Positions 10,371 to 20,484 of a stretch of 64,000 nt of DNA are shown here, piece by piece. A program made the position numbers and the translations under genes. The stretch comes from Amorphophallus konjac (lineage: Eukaryota; Streptophyta; Magnoliopsida; Alismatales; Araceae), in contig CM040126.1 in NCBI GenBank assembly GCA_022559845.1, forward strand, positions 51,764,458-51,828,457. The letters run 5' to 3'. The first letter of the stretch is position 1. Each line of letters begins with the position of its first letter. A model generated the notes under the pieces. It made no database searches. It saw only the letters and a program-made list of their open reading frames with translations, and was not told the origin of the DNA.

Positions 10371-11756
10371 GAACTATGTAGCTCGTTGATGTGTCTTGTC
10401 TTGGGAAATCTCTGACCCTGTGGAGGAGGGCCCCATTATTAGACGCATCCACGCGTCAGACAGCTTTGCAGACCTTGTCATCTACGTCCTCCGGGAGAAG
10501 CAGGACCACCACGTCGGGAGACCGAGGGTCTCCTCCCAGGGACTTCAACCGAAGTCCATGCAGCTTTCACACCGGTGCTCGGTTTTCTCGCGAACGAGTG
10601 CAGAAATGCCGTGCGGATGAGTTTGTGTGCCTTGCGGGCCCTGCCCACTCTTTTAAACCATGAAAGCTTTTCTTTATGCGATCGAGCAAGTCTTTGACCA
10701 GCGGATGAAGAAAGATGGGGGAGGAGAGAGTTAATTATCCATTCTGATAATCTTACTAGCCAGTGAGTTAGCACGAAATCATTCAACATGTATAATTAAT
10801 ATATATATACATATAGTTATTTTTTCTGACATTTTTTGACGAGTTAATCTGAAAATCAGGTGAACTCATCTTATAGATAGATATTGTGTTTTGCACAACA
10901 CCCGCGAGCATGTGTCAGCCTCGCCTACTTTGGACCTCTCTCTCTCTCTCTCTCTCTCCTGTAAGGGAAATTTACGAGGACAAAGTAATCTCATCTCTTC
11001 CGAGATATAAGAGTGTACAACCCCAAAAGTTGATTGTCGATGACAAAGATGCAAGGATCACAAGTCTGTTGAAAGTTACGATGCAAAGAGGAAAATTTCG
11101 ACGTGCGGATTTGAAACTCTCGATCTGTATTCAAAGTTTTTATATATTTTTAATACAGTGAAGTCACGTATACAAAGAAAAAGGAGAACATATATAATCC
11201 TACGTAAACATGTCTTGTGTCACACGAGGTTTAGTATCACGTCCTAAATAAATAGTAGAGGAAACTACTTAGAAACATGGTAGAGAATAGTCTTGTCAAT
11301 CACAGCGTCGGGAAACAACAACCACCATGATAATTAATAAAATAAGACCAAATTAGATAAAAATATGATCTTATTGATAATCGAAGTTATTATTATAATT
11401 TCTTAACTCAAATTACAATTTCAAAGGAAAAAAAGATAAAATAATAAGACTCTCACTACTCAACTAGACTCAAGAAAATTACGAAAGACTCAGATCTTCT
11501 AACAACTCCAGGATCTCTCGTTCACAGTTTACCCAGCCCATCTGAGTAGATTTCAATCACATCTTTATCTGAAAAATATTAAAAAAATACTGAGTGAACA
11601 AAACATTCGGTAGGAATTACATCTCTTTGACCAAGTAAAATGTAAATAATTAATATCTTGTCAATATATAGTGTGACCATAAAACCATGCACTAATTCAA
11701 GAGATAATCAGAGATACAATATAGCACGATCAATTACGATAGGAACTCTAACCATC
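10371..11756. other. Unassigned sequence, no gene recognised
   Basis: The short frames here (for example 74 codons at 10396-10620) show no domain I recognise. The region holds a CT microsatellite at 10936-10958. Otherwise I see nothing to annotate. Confidence 0.4.
10936..10958. repeat. CT dinucleotide microsatellite
   Basis: About eleven CT units in a row. Confidence 0.9.
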
Positions 11757-12011
11757 ACTTTGATAACATGTTAGGATAAATTATCCAAAGTGAGTCCGGG
11801 TGAGTTATTCCTTTAATTTTTTCTTTTTGTGATAACTTACTCTTACCCTGAGAATAACTCATTCCGTGTAAAATGGTAGAATGAGTAATTCTTAGAATAA
11901 GGGCATTATTCTTAACCAACCTCAAATAACTTAACCTTGCTACCAAAGTCTTGATTGAGAGTGAGTAGGTTGAATAACTCATCTTATTCATCCGTATTCT
12001 GTTATCAAAGT
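11757..12011. mobile_element. MITE-like inverted-repeat element
   Basis: The 255-bp segment has perfect 12-bp inverted ends, ACTTTGATAACA at 11757-11768 and TGTTATCAAAGT at 12000-12011. Similarity continues inward imperfectly, with GTGAGTTATTC-type blocks on both sides (about 11800 and 11968-11978). There is no ORF. I could not identify a target duplication, so family and exact ends are open. Confidence 0.45.
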
Positions 12012-12300
12012 CGAGAGGTATAAAATAATTCAAATATAAGAAATAGTTTAAAAAAGAAAATAGATCGTTAAAGATTCCATAACAAGCTATCATGATATAT
12101 CAAAGAATTGAACGATCCAACCAACATAATTATTGAATTAGCCAAATAACATTAAAATTTCAAACAATAATTCACCCCTTCTGAGTCAAGAACAACCTTA
12201 TCATATAAATCAATTATCCATTCATTTAGATCATTCATTCGTTGATAGCTAAAATGTCAAGAATCAATCTTGCGTTGCAATGCCAACGTCACAAGTCCGG
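12012..12300. other. Unassigned AT-rich sequence
   Basis: No ORF, repeat or motif was recognised here. Confidence 0.4.
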
Positions 12301-12729
12301 CGATAATGACATGACTATGAAGAGCCATCAAATCCGATGGACGTCTTAAAGCATATTGAGTGTGAGGCAGTCAAAATGGCTAAAGACGTGTTGGGCAAGG
12401 CTGACGAGTTCACAAGGACGTGTCTGGGGCCAAGATGCCCATTTAACAAGTTACATAGGGCTTTACTAAGCGCGGTCTTTGTGCCTTCACAAGATAGTGC
12501 ATTGTGTTCCAGCGACAATGACACGAGTATGAAGAGGCGTCGAATCCAATGGATGTCTTACAACATATTGAACACCAGGTGGTCGAAATGGCTAAAGATG
12601 CGTTGGGCAAGGCTGTCGCGTTCACAAGGACGCGTCCATGTCCCAAGATGCCGGTTTAACAAGTTACACAGGGCTTTACTGAATGCATTCTCTGTGTGAT
12701 CCGCCTTCGGAAGACAGTGCTTGAATGCA
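12301..12729 (+). repeat. Tandem duplication with 212-bp period and a conserved peptide frame
   Basis: Copy 1 (12301-12512) and copy 2 (12513 to about 12729) are diverged but align throughout. In the corresponding frame both encode a similar peptide, HDYEEPSNPMDVLKHIE in copy 1 against HEYEEASNPMDVLQHIE in copy 2, then MAKDVLGKA against MAKDALGKA and FTRT. Neither copy is open upstream or downstream of this block. The period is not a multiple of three, so this is not a repeat within one continuous protein. It could be a duplicated exon or gene fragment; I do not recognise the family. Confidence 0.6.
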
Positions 12730-15269
12730 ATCTCTAGGTCCGTCGCATTCAGACTGAGTTAAATAGAATTGAATAGAATTTCGTTCTTTGATTCCAGAGA
12801 TCGGTCAAATCATATCTTAATTCATTAAGATGTGATTTTAAAGGGGTTTTAGAGTTTTTTTGGTACAATCAACTCATCGTCCTTGTGAGAATCTAAGATT
12901 TGTGAAGACTTACGGAGGTTTTGATGAAGAAATTCTAATCCGACGGAAGGAATATTCAATGAATGGTTATAACTTCACTAAGAATTGAGATTCCTACAAT
13001 ATTATCAGAAACCAATATGGCGGCACATCCATTGCCACTGGGGTGACATGGCCTTCAAACAATTCAAATAATAAACAGGAATTATAAATCAAAATGTTGG
13101 AGGTTTAACGAAGACGAATCATATTCTTTAACATTTGTCTAGATATCTTTGAACATGGACGAACAGAATCATACAATCACCTTTCAGGGAGATCAAAATA
13201 ATAAGATGAAGAGACAAATCATAAGAGGTAACTCATTAGATCAAATAATAACATTAGAAGATTACTCATGTTCCACGAGATTTACCTATCCAGTGGGTTG
13301 ATTAGATGACATGCATACAAAAAAACATACTATTTTGACTTGAAACTTGCACATTAACTATGCTGGAAAACTAGAGTTTTTGGCGAACACCATACAAAAT
13401 GCAGTCAGCCCAGAAGTCACGTTTATAAAGTCGCGATCGTTCCAAAAGCCGCGATCAAATGCGCCCACTAGAGACAGCAGGCTATATAAAGACGTGTCTG
13501 CTTTGGATGACGCATTTAATAAAAGATATCTAAAAAGAAAAAATATATGTTATATGGACGTGATCTATTGTAGAACTGCGATATGGAACGCGGTCACTGT
13601 TAGAAATGTGATCACAATTAGAAAATAGCATTCCGGTGGAAACTGACGTACCATGCTTCGATCTTAAAATACATGCAAGTAGATCAATAAAAATTGGGGA
13701 AAACGATGCCACAAGAATGTAGACATGCCAATGAACATCTTTAATCCATTATTTGAGATTTGACCTTAGAGAGCACCTATCTTTAATTCGCTCAAGGAAG
13801 AAGGAAGAGAAAACGCGAAGAACACAAAAAACGCCACCTCAAAACTCATCAATTTCTCCTCCCAGATCGCCCCTCCCATGCCCAACAGCCTCCTAACACA
13901 AATTAGGGTTAGCCGGAGGGAATTTGAGATCAATTTAATAGAGTTTAAGGCTCCTAAGATTCTTAATTAGGTCAAGGTTCCCCGGATGACACCCCACTCT
14001 TAAAACTCCAATTCATATCCAACTCTAGCACCACCAACACCCATCTAGCCCTAATTAGCGAAGGGTTTCTATAGAAAACGACCTTATCTTAATGGGTTAG
14101 CATTTGGTTATGAGACTAGGCCTAATTAATTAGGTTTTAACCTCTTAAGTTCACCTAGAATTAGGGTTTCTAAAAATTACGAAGTTTAGGCCTTTATTCC
14201 CAATTAGATCTATCTTTAACCCAGTAAATTTTTAGACATTAGCCCATGTCAAAATTATAAAATTTACCATTTTTATTCAGCCCATCTCTCAAATATGTTA
14301 ATTACAATTTTCATTTAGCCCATCTCAATATTATGAAAATTATCATTTGCATTTGGCCTATTCCATTATCATACAAATTTTAGTTAGCCTATAATTATTA
14401 TAAAATCTTTATTTAGCTCATAATCATCATGTGAAATTTATCCTTATTTTATTCATGGAGTTGTGTTTATTCAAATATTAGATTTATTTAAATCTAGGTT
14501 ACTACAATGCATCTTTGTTACTGGAAACACAAGGTCTTTCTTTCAATATTATTCGTTATCAAAATTATGAAAATGTTTGCTGAACAACGTAGTTGATTAA
14601 CTAAATTAAGTGTGACAATTTATATTATAATTTTACCTTTTATTCTATTTATGTATTTTTTATCCTTTTTAAAAAATTAAAGTATTATCATAACATTTAA
14701 ATGAAGAACATTATTAAAGTTATTAATTAAATATCAATTTAATTTCACGTCCGGAGTGTAATATTATAAATAGTCCTGTAATAAATTCATTCTCTTTAAC
14801 TTTACCTATAAGCTTACCAAATATTTATATATTAGGACTCAACTATCCTCTTATTAAATCCCTTGTTAAATTATTTTTTATTATTATTATTATTTATATC
14901 TAATTCGATTAATTAGCTTGATCTGATTGAGTTCCCTTTTTAATCTATTATTTCTTGATTTAATCGAACCTTAAATTAACTATTTATTTACTATATTTAT
15001 TCTTCTTTTATTCTCTTTTATTTATTCACATAAAATTTATCTAAATTCAAGTTATTTAAGTTAACCTATCAAACTTAATTTACAGCATAAATTTATTTTC
15101 ACTTTAATTATATGTTATTTTAATTTTAGTCCTTATCAATTATATTCGGTGTTACATTCAATCCAATGTCGGATAATTTACAAATATCTTTCCACTTTAT
15201 CGGTTGAGAATTCCTCGATTGGAATAAAATTTTGCACCTTCGACATAATGTCAGAGCCACATTTTCTCG
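12730..15269. other. Unassigned AT-rich intergenic sequence
   Basis: No gene was found. The longest frame (93 codons at 13347-13628) resembles nothing I know. From about 14200 the text becomes strongly AT-rich with loosely repeated 'TTAGCCCAT' phrases (14240-14420). This could be host intergenic DNA or old decayed transposon sequence. Confidence 0.4.
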
Positions 15270-15387
15270 TTTGGGCAGTCCCACTCGTTCAATTGTATTA
15301 TTTATATAATAACCACTCGGGTTGATCATTTGGGATGTCCCATCCATTCAATTGCACTGTTCATATAGTAACAATTCAGGTTTAATG
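15270..15387. repeat. Tandem duplication, 59-bp period
   Basis: Copy 1 starts TTTGGGCAGTCCCACTCGTT at 15270 and copy 2 starts TTTGGGATGTCCCATCCATT at 15329. They are diverged but collinear. No function is apparent. Confidence 0.6.
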
Positions 15388-15875
15388 CTAAAGAGGGTTG
15401 AGGTTCAGTCCCTCGTTAACAAATAAAAATCTAATTTTTGAAAAAAAATACACATTTGTGACTATTTAAATAGCGTGTGCATTATTATTCTCACGAATTT
15501 AAAATTATCAGATGATTTGAGTTTAAATATGAAACATTTCTCCGTCAACTGCAATCTATATTTATTTATATTGGTGTAAAGTCCTATTTTGACATCTACA
15601 ATATATGCTCAAAGTTTGTCGAATTGGATCAGGAACAATATGGCCGATATAGCACTATATTTTTTGAATTATTTTAAAACTTTAGTTTTTTTGTAAATTT
15701 TTAAAAATAAAATTTTAATATTAATTCATTTAAGTTGTAAAATAATATATTCATCCAAAAAATAATAGAATATATTGTTCTTTTTTGTGATCATACATTC
15801 ATATTAAGTTACATATAATTAATTTTACTTACTCTTTCAACTATTATTAAGATACAAACATGATTACTTACACAT

Positions 15876-16073
15876 TAGTAAATTTATTATGTAACAATAA
15901 GAATACATAATTGTATACACATAACTAAATATAATTACATATATTAAATTATTAATACCTTATTTATCATAATTTAGTAAATTTATTATATAACAATAAG
16001 AATACATAATTGTATACACATAACTAAATATAACTATATATATTAAATTATTAATACCTTATTTATCGTAATA
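15876..16073. repeat. Tandem duplication, 99-bp period
   Basis: Two very similar AT-rich copies lie head to tail (15876-15974 and 15975-16073), both starting TAGTAAATTTATTAT and ending in TTATTTATC plus a few bases. Only a few substitutions separate them, so the duplication is fairly recent. Confidence 0.85.
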
Positions 16074-16374
16074 ACTTATTACACCTCTCAATTAAACATC
16101 ATATTTGAAGAGACAAAAAAATATAAGTTAAAATAAGCATATACATAATTAACTTTACTCATTATATCATTTAACTTCATTCATAAAGTATAAAATAGAG
16201 AAGTCACTCATCTGACTCATGTTATGTCCCGGGTTTTTACGATGTCTGACTATGACTCTTTGATGAGTCTAATGTGGATTTGATGATGTCAACATGTATT
16301 GAGTTCAGGTCAAAAAATGTTAGCAGATATATTAAATAGTCAGCAGAAGAGATGGAACTCAATTTAGACCTACA

Positions 16375-17528
16375 CAGTCGGTCGACCGGCAAAAGAAAAG
16401 TCAGTTGACCGATTACAAAATCAGTCGACTGATATTCCATGGGCCGACAGATTTCTTCGTACAACAAGTTACAACAACTACAGCACAAGTAAAGGGCTCG
16501 TCAGATCTCAAAAAGGTAGATGAGTCAAATGGAACAAAGAGCTCTGATTATGTGCCAATCAAGATTGAATGAAGTAGGTGCAAGGGCCTTTGATCTTGCA
16601 GAAGTGAAGAGGCTAAGCTTGGACAGTCAATTAACTGACAAAGGAAAAATTAGTCGACCTGACCAAAAGTCAGTCAACAGATGAACAGGTCAATCGACTG
16701 ATATGCAATTTAGTCGACAGACATTTTGCGGAAGTCAGTAGAAGAAATCAGTTTAAGTCAACACATGCAAGTGCTCTCTTTCACTGCCAAAATACATTGA
16801 AGATGGGCTGGCAAGTGCCTTCAAATAGGTTGACTAACATATTTGGCTGATGCAATAAAGATAGGCTACGTTGATCAAGAATTGACAGATGAATGCAAAA
16901 ATCAGTTGACTTTAGAAAATTCAGTCGACTGAATTTTGGAAAAATCAGTTGACCTTACAAAAATCTGTCAACTGAATTTGAGAAAATCAATCAACCTTAG
17001 AGAAGTCAGTCCACTGACATTTCTTCAAGATTGCCCACGCTCAGTAGTGCAAACATCAACAAGCAAGCTAGCAGCTAGACCTGCAACAACAATGGACATA
17101 ACAGCAACAACAAAAGATAGCAACAACTAGTAGCAGCCTTCAACAATGGAGTCGACGCACCCTTGAACAATGAAGTCTTGGCATCGACGCAATAGCAGTA
17201 GTGCAACTCACACGAAGTCAACATGGCTTGAATACCAGGTCGACTCGCACTAAGCCAGAAGTGTGAAACTTGAAAATGATCAAAGCACAAGTCAACTCAA
17301 GATATACACCGAGTCGACTTACTCAGCCTTCTAGAAGCTTGATCATGCCAACTCAAAGCATAAGTCGACTTGAGTCCAAGACCAAGTCAACTCAAGAAGT
17401 CAGCCAGTGTTCCATTTACAACAATGCAAAGAGCTACGATAGCTAGCAGCAGCAACAAGGAAAAGTTAGTCGACCTTCCCAAGTCGGGTCGACTGAAAAA
17501 GCAAGATATCAGTCGACAGTCAACTGAC
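16375..17528 (+). repeat. GTCGAC palindrome array in the B LTR
   Basis: About twenty copies of a degenerate motif around AGTCGACTGA are scattered upstream of the TATA box (for example near 16381, 16423, 16656, 16921, 17232, 17363, 17467, 17486, 17511). Many variants read GTTGAC or GTCAAC, the products expected when a methylated CpG decays on one strand or the other. The motifs lie in U3, where enhancer repeats are found in other LTRs. Confidence 0.8.
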
Positions 17529-17925
17529 ATTGTCTTGGTTCCTCAGCTAGTGCTGCCACGTGATGACTTAGGCAGTTACGTGACTGCTTGGTCCAAGACA
17601 ACGTCCTTGACTCCAAGACAAGCACTTTCGATCCTAGAAGTTCTTAAGATAGAATTTTCAATTGTTTCTTTTGGTCCAATCAGTAGTCTGCAATGAAAAG
17701 CCTAAGGACAAGGAACCCTCCTTTTTACATTGGACCAATCATATTATCTCTGTCAAAGATCTTGATAGACCAACAAATCTGGAAAAAGGCCTGAGACAAA
17801 AATCTTCTTTTTATATTGGTCCTATCAGAGGACAGATCTGAGAAGGTTTTAGGACAAAAGAACCTTACTTTTTATTGGACCCTACAGTGTGGAAAAAGGG
17901 ATGGAAAACTTTTTGCCCTCTCCCT

Positions 17926-17935
17926 CTATAAATAT
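17926..17935 (+). promoter_or_regulatory. Element B LTR TATA box
   Basis: CTATAAATAT in a pyrimidine-flanked setting, about 1.7 kb into the LTR, matches the plant TATA consensus well. The corresponding position in the F LTR also holds a TATA box. Confidence 0.6.
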
Positions 17936-18371
17936 GAAGCTTCCTACGTGAAGAACCTCCCCTACTACCCTGGAGAAGATTTGAGCGGGAAAACTAGAGA
18001 GTGCCTGAGCTTTGAAGAAGAAAACTTAAGAGAAAGAAAAGAAGAAAGAAGGAGCAACCCATTACCTAGTCCAACCCAGTCCAGTGCTGAGAAGAGGAAG
18101 AGAAGAAGAGTCTTGAGCCTTGAGAGAGAATAGCCTTGCAGCTGGCTAAGCTTGAAGAGAAGACAGTTAGATCTGAGTTTCAGATCTGCATATACAGCTT
18201 CATGAACTTGTTCTGAAGCTACATTTGTTTTCTTATTTTGTTTTGTGTTTCTCTTTTGAAAACTCTGAATCTGTGTTTCAGCGTGTAGTGTTGTGCTTAC
18301 AGCTTGTGTCTGGTGCTCTGTTTTAGAGACCGATCTAGTGGTTTAACTATAGTGCAGCCGTGTGTGTCTGT

Positions 18372-18720
18372 GGGGAGTTGTCCCTATGGTTTGCTGCATT
18401 TGTAGCGTGTTTTGTTTCTTTTTTTTATTTTTCTTTTGGGGCTTGTCCCTGTGTGGTGCTGTAGCTCTACATCGTGTGGGGTTCATCCCCGTTACGCTGT
18501 GTATTAGCGTGGTTGGGGCTTATCCCCGTGTGCTATTAGGTGTAGTAGAGTGTGTGTGGGGGTGGAGCATCATCCCCATGTGGTGCTACGAGTGGTAGCA
18601 TGAGGACTGTGTCCTTGTTAGGAGTTTGTTCCTCGTGTCAAACTATGTATCAGCATGTATTAGGGACGTGTCCCCGTTACTGCATTTGCAGCTTCGTGAA
18701 GTCTCACTGGGTTTGGTGAG
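18372..18720 (+). repeat. Short-hairpin array in B U5
   Basis: Successive short inverted repeats separated by TGTG-like spacers include GGGGTTCATCCCC, GGGGCTTATCCCC, ACGCT/AGCGT, TGCTAC/GTAGCA, AGGAC/GTCCT, AGGGAC/GTCCC and finally CTCAC/GTGAG. Loops are mostly short. The F LTR carries an array of the same design with different stems. Confidence 0.75.
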
Positions 18721-18733
18721 AGGTGCACGTAGG

Positions 18734-20484
18734 TGTGGATCTCTAATTTAGAATAATCCACTTAAGAAAAATATCAAAGAAAAGACATGCAATAATCATC
18801 AATATGGAGGAAAATATATGCACGAGGTGCACAAGGGGAGTGTGTGATCGCCAGAGACACGAGAGTCCCAAAGAGGAGATGATAAGGGAAAGGATCGCAA
18901 AAATACCTCAAAGTGCGGTTGATTGTAGGTGCTCCTTTCTCTTCAAATCGGCCGGCCGACGAAGAGAGTTCTTACTTTTATTACCCTTGTAAAAAGATAC
19001 AAACACCAAACAAAATAATTGAATTAGAACATGGTGTGTAGTATCAAATTCCCATATAGAAAGATGAGCATGAATAACATGATTAAAAACACACATTGTG
19101 GGTGTTGGCCCTTAAACCCCTATACAAAAAGGGTGTGGGAGATGAATGGTATGATGAATGCAAAGTAAAATATGGAAGTGTGCAAGAGTTGCACTATGGG
19201 GAAAGCCTCAACGTGGTTGAGAAGAAAACATGTATATTATGCATGCATGTTAACGAATAGCAAAAGGAGAATAAAAATAAAATAGAAGGAGCCTGTTGCT
19301 TCTGTTGCTTGTGGCTTTGATATTCAATGGGGAAGAAGCTTTAAAAAATGGAGATTGATGCGCACAGAGTTCCTTTCTTAGCCAACGGCAACAGCAACCT
19401 GTGAGAAGAAAAGAAGAGAAAACCAAAAGAAAAGGAAAACGGAAGAAGAAGAACGAAGAACGAAGAACGAAACAACAGAGGGGAGGGAAAGAAGAATCCG
19501 GAGTCCAACCGAACAACAGAGCGATCGGCTCTATTAAATAGAATTGGAAGAGATAAACATGGGCAAGAGTCCAAGGGGGGAAAGGATAGGAATGGGAAAG
19601 GTATCCAAACGGAGCAGGGACTCTATGGGGAAAGGCTGCGCTCGTTCGGAACACAAAAATGAAACACGACCTGGACAAAGACGTCAATTCAAGAATTGAC
19701 GACCTGCGAGAGGGCGTCTTTTAAAAACACGCCTAAGACCAAGGCGTTAACTCCTGGATCATTTTTAGAAATATATATTTCTTTATTTGAAAATTGTGAA
19801 ACACGCCTGAGTCAAAGGCGTTAATTAAAACACGCCCTAAAAAAGGACGTTAATTCAAAATATTCAAAATAGGGTTATTTTTCATTTCTCAATATTATTT
19901 TTCCATTTTTTTAGGTGAAGGTGTTTCTCGTCACCCTGATTCCAACGACTATTTTTGTGAATTTTTCTGACACCCGGAAGGCCACCAAATCACCTCTGGA
20001 ACGGGGTTAAAAATAATATTAAAAAAATTTCATTTGAAAAAGACGACCGTGCGTAAGGCGTGAATTCAATTTTTCAATTTTCTTATTCTTTTCAAATTCA
20101 AAATAACGTCTTATGCAACGTCGTTAATTCTTGAAAAATTCTAAAAAAATCCAGAAAAATGGAAATTTGAAAGAATGGACGCCTTCCAATAGAGTCGTTA
20201 ATTTTTTAAGAAACGCCCATGTATAAGTCGTTATTTAAAAGACGCCCCACGTCAAGTCGTTATTTCTGAAAAATAGAGAAAAATACCCAGAAAATCCAGA
20301 AAAATCTAAAAAAATCTAAAAAAATAGGGGAAAATAGGAAAAAATAAGAAAAGGGTGAAAAAAGGGAGAAATCCAAGAAAAGTGAGAAAAACCACTCAAA
20401 TAGAACTAATTTGAGAGTCAAATTGGGGCATTACAAGGTAATATGAGATGTACTCACAGTAACGTCAATTTTGGTGTGTCTACA
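18734..20484 (-). repeat. Element C 3' LTR
   Basis: This 1,751-bp copy has TG...CA ends and is near-identical to 37475-39233. In - orientation it is the downstream LTR. The hairpin series described for the LTR lies at 19683-20262. Confidence 0.93.
19683..20262. repeat. Hairpin series in the C LTR (left copy)
   Basis: It opens with a perfect inverted repeat, GTCAATTC/GAATTGAC (2-nt loop). About eight units follow of the form ACGCCT-loop-AGGCGT followed by TAAWT, some decayed (ACGTC/GACGT-like). Loops are about 6-8 nt. The matching series in the other LTR is at 38424-39010. Confidence 0.75.

Larger units (their letters stand above)
16220..18733 (+). mobile_element. Element B: SIRE-like (Ty1/copia) LTR, left part
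   Basis: This segment has the layout of the long LTR seen in element F: a palindrome array, a TATA box (17926-17935), a series of short hairpins, and the terminal hairpin CTCAC/GTGAG near 18702-18720. After the insertion of C, B resumes at 39239-39302, where GAACCACCTTACAAATC and GTGGTTTGATC line up with the end of the F LTR. The left boundary is placed at TGTTATGTCCCGGG by analogy only, and no target duplication is visible. Whether B is a full element or a solo LTR cannot be told here. The window shows no B coding sequence. Confidence 0.6.

Noticed and set aside
12337..12699. 120-codon frame across the 212-bp duplication as a real gene
   Set aside because: It reads the two copies in different frames, so only one copy is in the conserved peptide frame.
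13347..13628. 93-codon frame in the intergenic region as a host gene
   Set aside because: No homology, no splice or promoter context that I could support, and AT-rich low-complexity composition.
18362..18598. 78-codon frame in B U5
   Set aside because: It is a by-product of the TGTG/GGGG hairpin series.
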